Positions 17,721 through 26,872 of a stretch of DNA of 64,000 bases are shown here, piece by piece (the stretch's first letter is position 1; the number at the start of each line of letters is the position of its first letter). A program made the translations under genes and the position numbers. Source of the DNA: Paracoccus albus. Its GTDB lineage: Bacteria > Pseudomonadota > Alphaproteobacteria > Rhodobacterales > Rhodobacteraceae. The stretch spans positions 18,829 through 82,828 of the forward strand of contig NZ_CP115778.1 in the NCBI RefSeq assembly GCF_027913035.1. Direction: 5' to 3'. Below the pieces are notes generated by a model, which made no database searches, had not been told where the DNA came from, and worked only from the letters and a program-made list of their open reading frames with translations.

Positions 17721-19141
17721 CAGTAAATCACCACATCCCGGTCCACGAGCACGGTGACCGAGGCGCCCTGATCGACATAGATCGTCGGCGCGATCGAAAC
17801 CTGCTCGGCAATAACCGATCCAACCGCATCCTGCAGGTCGCTGCCGACATCGCCAAGGACGATGCTTGTGGTTTCATTGTTGGCACTTTCCGCCGCCACG
17901 GATGGTGCCGCCCCGATCACGGAAATCAGCGCGGCCCCGCCGAAGCGCTCGGCGAACTTGGTATCGACAAGACCAGTGAGGCCTGAGCGGCCAAGCTGGT
18001 CCCCGCCGACGGCGGCGATTTCCATCGAGGTGCCGTCCGGCGTCAGGACACGGGTCCATAGGATCAGGATGCGCTTTTGGTGCATCTCGATGCCGGAGCG
18101 GTACTGGCCAAAAAGGCGGGAGCCACGGGGGATCAGGATCCGGTCCCCGGAAAACGCCGGGACCGGTTCGGAGACGACCGCCACAACGGAGCCCGGCAGA
18201 TCGCTGTTGATGGCGGTCTGAAGCGCCGCCTGGATGACGGACCCTTGGGTCAGCGTGCGTTCAGGATGCGTGAGGCGCGCGGCCTCTTGCACTTCGAGCG
18301 GTCGCGCACTCTGCAGGAACTGTTCATTGCCCGAGAGGACCGGTCCACTTGCGCCAGCGGCTGCAGGATCGGCCACCGCCGCGCCACTCGTACCACCACG
18401 TGGACCGTCGGCATAGACCACGGCGGGGGATTTGATCTGCGCGGTTAGAAGCTCCTCGGCGACCCGTTCGGCCTCGCGCTGGCGCTGCTCCTCTTCCTGG
18501 CGGCGGCGTTCTTCGAGCAGGCGTTGATCGGCGATCAGCCCTTCGCGGTCGAGCTCAGCCTCGAGCCCCTCGCGTTGCGCGCGTTCGGCATCAAGCATGG
18601 CCTGCAGCCCTTCGATGCGGGTCTCGGTCTGGCGCTGCAGGTTGGCCAACTCGGCCTCCTTCTCCGCTATAAGTGCTTCCAAGGCCGCCTTCTGCTCGTC
18701 GAAGGCTTCGCGCAGGTCAGCGACGGCAGACTGGATTTCTGAATTGCGCGCGGCCTGGCTTGCGGCGAGGGCCTCGCGGAGCTTGGCTATTTCGGCCAGC
18801 ACCTCGGCGCTTGCCTCCGGGGCAGGGGCCGTGGGCACCTCGAGTGCTTCCTCGACGGCGATCAGCGCATCATTGACCCGTTGCTCGGTCTCGTCAGGCG
18901 GAAACTCCAGCCGCCCGCCGGTGCCGGGGCGACGGTCCTGGAAGGTCTCGACATCGGAGGTCTCAAGCGCGCTATCGCCCTCTTGCAACCCGGTGGCCAA
19001 GAAATACGCGACCCCGGCCCCGCCGAGGGCGAGGGCGGCGGCGAGCGCGCCGACCCCGAGGCTGTTGCCGCGTTTGGATTTGCCGCGCTGGCTGAATTGA
19101 TCGAGACGGTCCTGCAGGTCGGGAGGGGTTTGATCGGCCAT
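17720..19141 (-). CDS. virB10: VirB10/TrbI channel protein
   Basis: 473 residues. A cytoplasmic N-terminus and one membrane anchor at about 27-50 are followed by a long Glu/Gln/Arg-rich coiled coil (about 95-235) and the C-terminal TrbI domain, with ILIPRGSRLFGQY and an AxSxxxSIVLGDV-like stretch before the end. VirB10 spans both membranes, forming the core complex with VirB7 and VirB9 and relaying ATP energy to the outer pore. The extended coiled coil is somewhat longer than in the Agrobacterium protein. Confidence 0.93.
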   Translation of the reverse strand: MADQTPPDLQDRLDQFSQRGKSKRGNSLGVGALAAALALGGAGVAYFLATGLQEGDSALETSDVETFQDRRPGTGGRLEFPPDETEQRVNDALIAVEEALEVPTAPAPEASAEVLAEIAKLREALAASQAARNSEIQSAVADLREAFDEQKAALEALIAEKEAELANLQRQTETRIEGLQAMLDAERAQREGLEAELDREGLIADQRLLEERRRQEEEQRQREAERVAEELLTAQIKSPAVVYADGPRGGTSGAAVADPAAAGASGPVLSGNEQFLQSARPLEVQEAARLTHPERTLTQGSVIQAALQTAINSDLPGSVVAVVSEPVPAFSGDRILIPRGSRLFGQYRSGIEMHQKRILILWTRVLTPDGTSMEIAAVGGDQLGRSGLTGLVDTKFAERFGGAALISVIGAAPSVAAESANNETTSIVLGDVGSDLQDAVGSVIAEQVSIAPTIYVDQGASVTVLVDRDVVIY

Positions 19142-19143
19142 GG

Positions 19144-19875
19144 TCAGTTGCTCACGTAGATCGCGCTTTCGTCGCGCCAGGCGCAGATCGCCTCATCGCC
19201 GATGCGCAGCGTCCAGTAGGTGTTCACCCCGAGCACGCGGACGGTATTGCCTTGCTGGGTCCAGTTCACCGTGCGTTCGCGGCCCTGGTCATCGGCCTTG
19301 AAGAGGGCGGGCTGGCGACCGTTCTCCGGAAAGACGAAGTACGTGTAGCGCCCGTCGTCGTAGATATGGCTGGGGCGGAAGTCACCTTCGCCCGAGACGC
19401 GGTAGTTGTAGTTGCGCGGGGCCTCAAAGCCTTTGGGTTGGGTGGCGCCTGCCGCGCGGCGTTCCTCGTCAGGGTAGCGGAAGCGGACCTCGAAGAACAT
19501 GCCGGTGCGGTTCGGGATCGAACCTTCGCGCAGGTGGAAGGAATAGGTGCGGCGGTTGGTGATTACCGTCATGTTGGTCGAGGCATTCGCCACATGCGGT
19601 TTGATCGTGAGCACATTGCCGAGCTCGGGGATCGGATCGACCTGAAAGCTCTCAGTGTCGCCGACAATCACCGCCTCGAACCTCTCCCCGGCCCCGAAAT
19701 GGATCGTCGTCGAATGCCTGAGATCGGTCTCGATCCGATAGACCTGGTTTTCATTGTAGACGGCGGTGCGGATGCGGATGTCGAGCGGGCCGCCTTGGGG
19801 GGTGGCCTCGGCGAGTGCGGCAACAGGCATGGCAAGCGCCAGGAGGAGCGCGGGCAGGGATTTCATCTTGGTCAA
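19144..19875 (-). CDS. virB9: VirB9/TrbG core-complex protein
   Basis: 243 residues with a signal peptide (cleavage likely after VAALAEA, about residue 24). The N-terminal half has the GERFEAVIVGDTESFQV segment and the C-terminal half the NYNYRVSG..DDGRYTYFVFPE beta region typical of VirB9, ending with GNTVRVLGVNTYWTLRIG. It is periplasmic, forming the outer-membrane core with VirB10. It starts four bases inside the virB8 end and leaves two bases before virB10. Confidence 0.93.
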   Translation of the reverse strand: MTKMKSLPALLLALAMPVAALAEATPQGGPLDIRIRTAVYNENQVYRIETDLRHSTTIHFGAGERFEAVIVGDTESFQVDPIPELGNVLTIKPHVANASTNMTVITNRRTYSFHLREGSIPNRTGMFFEVRFRYPDEERRAAGATQPKGFEAPRNYNYRVSGEGDFRPSHIYDDGRYTYFVFPENGRQPALFKADDQGRERTVNWTQQGNTVRVLGVNTYWTLRIGDEAICAWRDESAIYVSN

Positions 19876-20552
19876 TTCTCCAGGGTTTCGGCGTCGACGC
19901 GGTAGGAGGTCACCACGAAGCCCAAGGGGTTGGCCCAGACGTCCTGAAGGCGCTGGCGGGTTTCGGGTTGGAAATCGTAGCCGACGGTGGCGACGTAAGA
20001 GCGCGTCACGGTGCGGGTATCGCGGGGGCGGCGTAGCGTGCGGGTGAAGCGGACCTGGGCCACGCCGCGCTCGATCTGGTTCACGGACTTGATGACCACC
20101 TCGATCTTGGCGTCGCGCCCATAGACGGTGATCGGGTAGTCCTCATTGGTCGAGGACCAGAGATCGCGCAGCGTGCGCGCGGCGTCGCCGTCCGAACGGT
20201 CCAGCACCGAGTTGATGCGCTGCTCGCCGTCGGTCAGATCATAGGTCTCTCGATCGTCGACATAGGCCACGAGATTGGCCTGGATGATGGCGTCGCTCTC
20301 CGACAGCCTCAGCGCCTGCACGGCGGCGACCCGGTCCATCTCGCCGGTTTCCTTGTCCACGACGACCACGAAGGTCTCGGTCGATTTGAGCGGAAAGAGG
20401 CTGGCACCCGCGACCATGCCGGCGACGCCCACCAGCACGCCAGCCGCCGCGACGAACCACGCAAAGCGCTCGCGCCGCCGAGGCCCGTAGATGAAATCCG
20501 CTTCAAAGGCGTCGCGGTCAGGCGCGGAAGAACTAAGTACCTTCTTCTTCAA
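19872..20552 (-). CDS. virB8: VirB8 inner-membrane assembly factor
   Basis: 226 residues with one transmembrane helix at about 31-53 and a periplasmic NTF2-like domain. The family patches YDLTDGEQRINSVL and RTVTRSYVATVGYDF are present near their usual positions. VirB8 nucleates assembly of the secretion complex by contacting VirB9, VirB10 and VirB4. It overlaps virB9 by four bases. Confidence 0.9.
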   Translation of the reverse strand: MKKKVLSSSAPDRDAFEADFIYGPRRRERFAWFVAAAGVLVGVAGMVAGASLFPLKSTETFVVVVDKETGEMDRVAAVQALRLSESDAIIQANLVAYVDDRETYDLTDGEQRINSVLDRSDGDAARTLRDLWSSTNEDYPITVYGRDAKIEVVIKSVNQIERGVAQVRFTRTLRRPRDTRTVTRSYVATVGYDFQPETRQRLQDVWANPLGFVVTSYRVDAETLEN

Positions 20553-20569
20553 GTCAATCGTCTTTCACA

Positions 20570-21583
20570 TCAGGGTTTGCGGAAGGCCTTGGCGGCAGAG
20601 AGAAGCGCGCCGGGGCTCTGCCGGATCATCTCGCCGGTCTTCACCACGCCCGCGTTCGCCATCTGGTTCAGCTCACGTGGGGACTTGCCGGTGACGAGGC
20701 GCGAGGCGGCACCCGAGCCATACTGGCGCGTATTCACGAACCCCTGACGTGCAAGGCCCGTGAGACCCACGGCATTCGAGGCAATGCCGACGACGCCGGT
20801 GAGGTTGGAGGCGATGTAGGGGACCGAGGCCATAATCCCGGCGCTGAGGATCAGGATCACGAGGAAGGGCAGGATGAGGCTGACGGTTTCGACGTCACCC
20901 GGATCGGCGGAGGCGTCGCCGATGGCTTCTGCGATGGCGACGATGATGCCCGCGGCTCCGGCGGCGGCGACGGGCATGAGCGCATAGCCGATGGTGGCGC
21001 GGGTCCAGGCCTCGAAGAGGGACTGGGTCGGTTTGAAAAGCGAGGTCACGATCATGAAGGGGGCAATCACGATCATCAGCGCGAAGACGATGCGGGCGAA
21101 GGCGATAATCCCGGCGGTGACGGCAGCGAAAACGGCGGAGAGGACGAAGAAGATTGCGCCCAGGACCGCGCCAAAGACCCAGCCCGCGCGGTCGCCGATC
21201 GTATCGCCATAGGCGGTGATGCGGGCGACCATATTGTCGAGGCTCTCATATACCCCGGCCTCGTCGCCCGAGCCGGTAAGCGCCAGGATGGAGGCGCCGA
21301 CGGAGTCAGGCACCCGCGTGACGATGTCATAGATCACGCTGAAATTGTCCCAGCTCTGCGCGAATATGCCGACCAGTGCGATCTTCATCCCGAAGGCAAA
21401 GCCGGTGCCGAAGGGCAGGGGGCGGAGTTGCATCACCGCGTTGATCCCGAGAAGCACGACAAGGAGCGCGGCCCCGGCGGAGATCACGTCGCCGACAGCA
21501 CCCGCCGAGGAGACAAAGCCGTCCTGCGCCACGGTATCTACCGCGGCGTCGACCTGGCTCAGGATGTCGCGAATTACCCCCAT
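20570..21583 (-). CDS. virB6: VirB6/TrbL polytopic membrane protein
   Basis: 337 residues with at least six hydrophobic helices between about 30 and 270, including AALLVVLLGINAVMQL and the long GAIFFVLSAVFAAVTAGIIA stretch. The C-terminal 60 residues are cytoplasmic and basic. This matches VirB6, which lines the inner-membrane part of the DNA channel. It lies 17 bases before virB8, where a virB7 lipoprotein gene is often found but is absent here. Confidence 0.88.
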   Translation of the reverse strand: MGVIRDILSQVDAAVDTVAQDGFVSSAGAVGDVISAGAALLVVLLGINAVMQLRPLPFGTGFAFGMKIALVGIFAQSWDNFSVIYDIVTRVPDSVGASILALTGSGDEAGVYESLDNMVARITAYGDTIGDRAGWVFGAVLGAIFFVLSAVFAAVTAGIIAFARIVFALMIVIAPFMIVTSLFKPTQSLFEAWTRATIGYALMPVAAAGAAGIIVAIAEAIGDASADPGDVETVSLILPFLVILILSAGIMASVPYIASNLTGVVGIASNAVGLTGLARQGFVNTRQYGSGAASRLVTGKSPRELNQMANAGVVKTGEMIRQSPGALLSAAKAFRKP

Positions 21584-22021
21584 TTACTCGGCACAGGCCT
21601 CCACAACTTGCGCCTCGAGCGCGTCGGCCTGCGCGTAGAGATCGAGAACCTTGAAGGGCAGGCGTGGGTTGTCCGAGGTCTGGAACCGGGGGAGGGCGCC
21701 CAAGGCCTGATCCCAGGTGAACTGATCCAGCAGGCAGGTGCAGGATTCCGAGGCGAGGGCTTCTTCGGCAATCAGGATGCGCAGGATCGCACGGTAGCCG
21801 TTGCGCAAATAGGCGGTCGCAGCCAGATCGGCGGGCGGTTTCGGAACACGGCATGCGTCGGCCTCATCCTGCGCGATGGCCATCGAGCTGAAGGGCGTTT
21901 CGCTGGAGGGGTCTGTGCTCAGGGTCTGGGCTAGCACGGCACAAGGCAGGGCAACCAAGACAAGCGCCGCGAGACCAAGAGATCGAAAAGTTTTCAAGCT
22001 GTGGGTCATGAGGCGACTCAT
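21584..22021 (-). CDS. Secreted hypothetical protein of the VirB operon
   Basis: 145 residues (or 141 from an internal ATG) with a signal peptide ending near VLAQ, residue 32. The mature part is small and helical with three clustered cysteines (ACRVPKPP, SCTCLLDQF). It sits between the VirB5-like and VirB6 genes, overlapping the former by four bases and ending one base before the latter. No family recognised; a periplasmic chaperone or accessory of VirB5/VirB6 is plausible from position only. Confidence 0.8.
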   Translation of the reverse strand: MSRLMTHSLKTFRSLGLAALVLVALPCAVLAQTLSTDPSSETPFSSMAIAQDEADACRVPKPPADLAATAYLRNGYRAILRILIAEEALASESCTCLLDQFTWDQALGALPRFQTSDNPRLPFKVLDLYAQADALEAQVVEACAE

Positions 22022-22785
22022 GGATCCACCGCCATTGACCGGAACTTGCGTTCATCCGCGAGGGTCGCGGCATCGACGACGCCAAGCTGGCCGGCACTTA
22101 CGCCTTGCGCCGCTTCCAGCCGCCAGATCTGGGTCAGGATGATGCCAAGCTCTGCGGTGACGCGGGTGTTAAGATCGACGGCGGCCTTCAGCCCGTCCTG
22201 ATCGTCGATCAGCCCGACCATGGTCTCGAGCCGTTCGAGGCTTTGGCCCGCCTCTTCGTGGCTTTCCTGCGCGGCGACGGACAGCATGGCGCTGGCCCCG
22301 GCCGAGGTGGCGATGCGGTTGTCGGCAGGCTGATCGGAGCCCGAGAGCGTGCTCAGGCGCTCCGAGGTGAAGCCGCTGCCCGAGAGCACCCGTTCGACGG
22401 ACGCTGACAATTCCGCGCCCGGATTGAACCCGCTCAGGAAATCGCCGCTGGCCAAAGACTGCGCGGTGTTGAGGGGGGCGACCAGTTTGCCACGCAGCGC
22501 GCGGAATTCTTCGACCGTGGCAAAGAGTTCTCCGAGCCCGCTGCCTTCAATGAGCGAGGTCAGTTGCGCCTCGAGGTTGGTGAGCTGCGAGAGCTGGGTT
22601 TCCAATTCCAGCCGCATGGTCGCGAGCTGCTGCATCTGGACATTCAGGTCCTCAGCCATGTGCTCGAGCTGCGCGACAAGCTGGCCAAGTTGCGAGCCGT
22701 CGAAGGTCGGCACGCCTTGGGCCGTGGCGGGCGAGGCAAACGCGAGCGTGGCGACCGCCGCGGCGGTCAGGAGAAGCTGTCTCAT
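22018..22785 (-). CDS. virB5: VirB5-like pilus-tip protein
   Basis: 255 residues with a clean signal peptide (cleavage after ATAQ, residue 22), then helical QLAQLEHMAEDLNVQMQQLA and repeated Leu/Gln heptads up to about residue 90. A second helical block ends the protein. This all-helical secreted architecture with LE-rich coils is that of VirB5/TraC minor pilins, which sit at the pilus tip and contact recipients. The N-terminus QGVPTFDGSQLGQLV is echoed in the neighbouring transglycosylase gene (QGVPTQDNSAIGRAI). Confidence 0.8.
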   Translation of the reverse strand: MRQLLLTAAAVATLAFASPATAQGVPTFDGSQLGQLVAQLEHMAEDLNVQMQQLATMRLELETQLSQLTNLEAQLTSLIEGSGLGELFATVEEFRALRGKLVAPLNTAQSLASGDFLSGFNPGAELSASVERVLSGSGFTSERLSTLSGSDQPADNRIATSAGASAMLSVAAQESHEEAGQSLERLETMVGLIDDQDGLKAAVDLNTRVTAELGIILTQIWRLEAAQGVSAGQLGVVDAATLADERKFRSMAVDP

Positions 22786-23894
22786 TCGGGAACTCCCATC
22801 TGCATGAAGTCGCGCTCGGCCAGCCGGTCGGCGACGAGGTGCTGCGCATAGGCCGCCTCGCGCTGCTGGTTGGCGGCCATCAGCCGGACGCGGAGATTGA
22901 GGATGCGGCCGATCTCGGCCTTGGCGTAGGTGTTGAGCTCCCAGGCCGCCTTGGCATTGGGCTGAGCATCGATCTGCAGGATGATCGCGCGCAGGCGATT
23001 GATGACCTGTTCGGTCGTGGCCGAACTGTCGGCGGCATAATAGACGCCCGCCTCGGAGATGCTGGCATATTCGGCCAGGGCAAAATCCGAGGGCGAGAGC
23101 GTCCCGAGCGCGTCGGCACCGCCCACCACGGCGAGGTATTCGTTATAGAACTTGGAGATGTTGCGGACGTAGCCTTGGGTTTCGGCAAAGGGCGGCACGC
23201 CGCCATATTCGATGACCCGACCGGGGCCTGCGTTATAGGCCGCAAGCGCATGGGGAATGTTGCCGAAACGGTTGAGCTGGGTGGTGATGTAGCGCGCGCC
23301 GCCGCGCAGGTTGTCTTTCACGTCATAGCGGTCGACGCCGAGATCGGAGGCGGTGCCAGGCATGAGTTGCGTGAGACCATAGGCTCCGACCGGGCTTTCG
23401 GCGGCGACGTTGAAGCGGCTCTCCTGTTTGATCAGGGCCTGGAAGAGGCAGCGCCACTGGGTGGCCGAGAGACCCGCGCGGGCCACACCGGGCGCGCCTG
23501 CGAATTCGCCCGCAACCTCGACGATCATCATCTCGACCGTCTCGCGGCCTTCGCCGAAGAGGCGGCTGTTCATCGGGCTTGGATCGGAATTGGGATAGAC
23601 CGCCGCCACCCCGAAATCCGCATTGCCCTCGAGCGCGCGAATACCAAATCCGGGGCCGGTGATCGCGGCCGTCATCTCCTCGAGGACGCGCAGCTGGTCG
23701 GCTTGGACATCGGCCAACGTGGACTCCGTCCGATCCTTGTCCTGCTGGACGCCCAGATCCTCGGCCAGCGCCGTCACCCGGGCAATGGCGCGCCCGATCG
23801 CCGAATTGTCCTGCGTCGGCACGCCCTGGGCATGCGCGGGCAAAGCGCCAAGACCGAGGCAGAGCCCCGCGGTTATGATCGCGACACGGCTCAT
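22782..23894 (-). CDS. Secreted transglycosylase with VirB5-like flanks
   Basis: 370 residues from the ATG at 23894, which overlaps the lipoprotein stop. A signal peptide (cleavage after PAHAQ) and a VirB5-like helical segment (residues 22-75) precede an SLT lysozyme-like domain: ALIKQESRFN with the catalytic glutamate, GAYGLTQLMPGTASDLG and LAAYNAGPGRV. A helical tail follows the domain. It should cut peptidoglycan so the secretion machinery can cross the wall. The operon encodes a second SLT protein at 27171-27869, so the two may act at different assembly steps. Confidence 0.85.
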   Translation of the reverse strand: MSRVAIITAGLCLGLGALPAHAQGVPTQDNSAIGRAIARVTALAEDLGVQQDKDRTESTLADVQADQLRVLEEMTAAITGPGFGIRALEGNADFGVAAVYPNSDPSPMNSRLFGEGRETVEMMIVEVAGEFAGAPGVARAGLSATQWRCLFQALIKQESRFNVAAESPVGAYGLTQLMPGTASDLGVDRYDVKDNLRGGARYITTQLNRFGNIPHALAAYNAGPGRVIEYGGVPPFAETQGYVRNISKFYNEYLAVVGGADALGTLSPSDFALAEYASISEAGVYYAADSSATTEQVINRLRAIILQIDAQPNAKAAWELNTYAKAEIGRILNLRVRLMAANQQREAAYAQHLVADRLAERDFMQMGVPE

Positions 23895-24100
23895 TCCGGA
23901 CGGGGCAGGGGTTCGAAAGTGCAGTCGGGTTTGGCCGTCTCCTGAGCCGGTGCGCCCATGGTCGAGACCGAAAACGCGGCGCGCGTCACCTGCGGCTCGC
24001 CACTGCGTCCGAAACAGGGCGAGGTTTTCTCGGTGTACTTCTCGCAAGCCGACAACAGGCTTGCGGCGGCGCAAAGCGCGAGAAGGGGTTTGAAATTCAT
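23891..24100 (-). CDS. Small lipoprotein, VirB7-like or entry-exclusion candidate
   Basis: 69 residues from the ATG at 24100, overlapping the virB4 stop by four bases and the next start by four. The N-terminus MNFKPLLALCAAASLLSACE is a lipoprotein signal with an LSAC lipobox. The mature part is short and polar with two more cysteines (SPCFG, PDCTF). VirB7 lipoproteins stabilise VirB9 at the outer membrane, and entry-exclusion lipoproteins of similar size also lie near virB4/virB5; the sequence does not decide between them. Confidence 0.75.
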   Translation of the reverse strand: MNFKPLLALCAAASLLSACEKYTEKTSPCFGRSGEPQVTRAAFSVSTMGAPAQETAKPDCTFEPLPRPE

Positions 24101-26475
24101 ATCACATGTCTCCAGAAATCGGGATTGGCGCGCCAATCGGCAGGCACGCGGGCCTCCCCAGTGGCGCCGCCGCCGAGGATGGGGAGGAGGTCGCCGAGGG
24201 CCGAAAGGTCGGCATCGACAAAAACGCTGTCGCCCGCCGAGCGGACAAGGGCGATGCGCTGGCCAATGGTGGGCTGGACGAGGAGGGCCGCCTCCTTGGC
24301 GTTGACGCGGAGGAAATCGTAATCGGAGATGGTGGCGCGGTCGTTGGGGAAGAGGATCTGGGTCGGGACTGTCTCGACGATGGTCTTACCGACGCGGCTG
24401 TCTCGCAGCTGGCTTGGATATTGCGTCATCATGATGACGACGCAGTTCATCTTGCGAAGTGTCACCAGCCAGTTTTCCAGCCGTGCCCCGAAATACGGAT
24501 CGTCGAGCAGCTTCCAGGCCTCGTCGAGCACGATGATGGTCGGACGTCGATCCTCGACCACGCGTTCGATCTGGCGGAAGATATAGGAGAGCACCGCCAT
24601 CCGCTCGGTGGTCATGTCGAGGATCTCGGTCATATCAAACCCGATGATATCGCCCGTGAGCTTGAGGCCAGCGCCGCGCTCGGGCTCGTCGAAAACCCAG
24701 CCATAGCGCCCACCCGGCGCCCATTCGGCAACGCGGGACTGCAGCTCGCCATCATCATCGAGCGACTGAAACAGCGTCTCGAAACTGGCGAAGCGCTGCA
24801 GGGCCGCGCCGGCATCGGCGTTCTGGCCCACGGCGCTCTGGATATGGCGGGATTGCTCGCCCGAGAGCGTACCATTGCGCGTAAGAAGGGTTGCAAGCCA
24901 GTCCGAGAGCCAGGCGCGGCCGCGCTCGTCGGTCTCGGTGGCGAGGGGGTTCAGCCCCGTCGGCACGCCGGCACGGATTTCGTTGTAGCGGCCGCCAAGG
25001 GCGCGGACCGCCATTTCGAGGCCGCGATCCTTGTCGAAGAAGAAAAGCCGCGCCCCGACCCGCTGCGCTTGGGCTGCGAGGAAGGCGGTGGTCAGCGTCT
25101 TGCCCGTGCCGGTGCGCCCGAGCACAAGCGTATGGCCGACGGTGGGTTCCTTGCTTGGGGCTCCTGCCTCGTGGAAATTGAACCGATATCCCGAGGTGCC
25201 GACCGTGGGCAGGACCGAGATGGTTTGGCCCCAGGGCGATTGGTTGGGGCCGCGTCCCTCGACGCTACCGTGCAAGGCCGCGAAGTCGGCGAAGTTGATC
25301 GAGGAGATCGGCGTCTTGCGCGCGCGGTAGCCGAAGTTGCCGGGGGATTGTGCGAAGTAGGTGGCTTTCAGCGCCATGTTTTCGCGGACGATCACCGACA
25401 TGATCTCCTGACCCACGCGCTTGATCTGGGCGGCTGCCCGTTCAAGCGTGTCGCGGTCCGGCGCGTACACCGCGATGGAGAGGTGATGGTCGCCAAACGC
25501 GATGCGTCCTGCCTCCTGATCATCGGCGGCTTGTCCCAGCTGTTCGCGCAGGGACACGGCGGCATCGTCTGAGGCGTGCATCTGGCGGATGATCCGCTGG
25601 ATGCGTTCGGCCATGATGTTGTTCGGGATCGGGCTGAAGGAATTCGTCAGTACGATGTCGAGTGGCAGGTCGAGCGCGTCGAGCAGCGTCACATCCGTCA
25701 GGGCCGGATAGGTTTTCATGGAAAAGAGCGCGCCGTATTTGACCTGAGCGGTCACGGCGTCGGTCAGGGTGACGACATCGCCATCAAAGGTCGCGCGGCA
25801 ATTGCTCAGGGTATGCGAGAGGGGCAAGGCACTTCGCCCGAACGCAATGGGGGAGAAGCTGCCGGCGTTCAGCGTATTGAGGTAGCCCAGCCATTCACCG
25901 CCCGACTTCGTGAGCCTAACGGGGTTGGCCGACGCCAGCGCCACCTCGAAGAAGCCCATGACCTCGTTCAGCTCTTGCATTCGGGTCGCGCGGTCCTTGA
26001 CCCAGGCCTTGCGGGCCAGCGCCCGCAGGAGCGGAATGCGGGCCGAGATATCAGGCCGCCGGATGACGCTGAGATAGAGTTGGCGCTTGGCGGGTCGGAG
26101 GTCTTTGACATGGGCCTGCCAGCGCGCATCGATCGCGGCGGCGAAGCTGTCACCCTCGATGGGGCGCATCCCGAGATCCTGCGGCACCGAGATGCGGTGG
26201 ATGTAGAAACCGAAGGCGTTGCCGGTCTGGGCGACGATGGCCGCGACCGCGCGTTTCAGCGCGTCGAGCCGTGCATCCTCGGTGGTCATCGGGTTCAGAC
26301 CGTCGAGGCGCAGGGTGGCGAGGAGGTCGCCCTCGCGCAGCACCATGACATCGTCATCCGCGAGCGCAAAATACGGCAGATGCTCCGCGAGATAGCTCTC
26401 CCGCGCGAACTCCCCGCCGCCCGCCTCACGTAGGGCGGTTCCGTGAGTGGAAAGAGGGCCTGCATCAAGCGCCAA
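24097..26475 (-). CDS. virB4: VirB4 secretion ATPase
   Basis: About 792 residues. An ATG at 26526 would overlap virB3 by 62 bases; a TTG at 26475, nine bases after GGAGG, fits better but is not proved. The CagE/TrbE N-terminal domain is followed by Walker A (VLGRTGTGKTLTT, about residue 440) and Walker B (TIIVLDEAWKLLDD), with the QYPSQLRDSRVGKTI motif after it. VirB4 is the inner-membrane ATPase that powers pilus assembly and substrate transfer. Confidence 0.92.
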   Translation of the reverse strand: MALDAGPLSTHGTALREAGGGEFARESYLAEHLPYFALADDDVMVLREGDLLATLRLDGLNPMTTEDARLDALKRAVAAIVAQTGNAFGFYIHRISVPQDLGMRPIEGDSFAAAIDARWQAHVKDLRPAKRQLYLSVIRRPDISARIPLLRALARKAWVKDRATRMQELNEVMGFFEVALASANPVRLTKSGGEWLGYLNTLNAGSFSPIAFGRSALPLSHTLSNCRATFDGDVVTLTDAVTAQVKYGALFSMKTYPALTDVTLLDALDLPLDIVLTNSFSPIPNNIMAERIQRIIRQMHASDDAAVSLREQLGQAADDQEAGRIAFGDHHLSIAVYAPDRDTLERAAAQIKRVGQEIMSVIVRENMALKATYFAQSPGNFGYRARKTPISSINFADFAALHGSVEGRGPNQSPWGQTISVLPTVGTSGYRFNFHEAGAPSKEPTVGHTLVLGRTGTGKTLTTAFLAAQAQRVGARLFFFDKDRGLEMAVRALGGRYNEIRAGVPTGLNPLATETDERGRAWLSDWLATLLTRNGTLSGEQSRHIQSAVGQNADAGAALQRFASFETLFQSLDDDGELQSRVAEWAPGGRYGWVFDEPERGAGLKLTGDIIGFDMTEILDMTTERMAVLSYIFRQIERVVEDRRPTIIVLDEAWKLLDDPYFGARLENWLVTLRKMNCVVIMMTQYPSQLRDSRVGKTIVETVPTQILFPNDRATISDYDFLRVNAKEAALLVQPTIGQRIALVRSAGDSVFVDADLSALGDLLPILGGGATGEARVPADWRANPDFWRHVI

Positions 26476-26743
26476 AGCTGTCGCCTCCGTGCACGGCCCG
26501 GTTCTTCGTCGGGCGCACTGATCCATAGGAGACGCGCAGCACTTCGAAGAAATGCGGCTCGCGGTCGGCGACGAACCAGAGGATCGGATAGGCGACGAGG
26601 CCGATCACGAAGAAGACCATCGACTTCGTCCAGATGAACGGCAGAACGACCCCTGTTGCCAGCACCACCAGGTATCCGACGGGGAGGCCCAGATACTTGG
26701 GCGGACGGGCGAGGCCCAGAAAGAGGGGGGATCGTTCTGCCAC
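26465..26743 (-). CDS. virB3: VirB3 membrane protein
   Basis: 92 residues with two adjacent hydrophobic helices (LGLPVGYLVVLATGVVLPFI and MVFFVIGLVAYPILWFV) after an LFLGLARPPKYLG start, the standard VirB3 layout. It partners VirB4 at the inner membrane. Located between virB2 and virB4 as expected. About 130 bases without a gene separate it from virB2. Confidence 0.88.
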   Translation of the reverse strand: MAERSPLFLGLARPPKYLGLPVGYLVVLATGVVLPFIWTKSMVFFVIGLVAYPILWFVADREPHFFEVLRVSYGSVRPTKNRAVHGGDSFGA

Positions 26744-26872
26744 TTAGATGCTTCCCTGCCTAGCGATGAAAATGAATCCGCAGGTCGGCTCGAGGCAGCG
26801 TTTGCGAAGCAGAACGCGTTCGAGGCGACCGTAGGATGCGAGATTGCAGGGAAGTCATCAACTGGCCTCTTC

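Noticed and set aside
22839-25572. Plus-strand open frames of 370 and 490 codons opposite the transglycosylase and virB4
   Set aside because: Gly/Arg/His-rich mirror frames of well-supported minus-strand genes.
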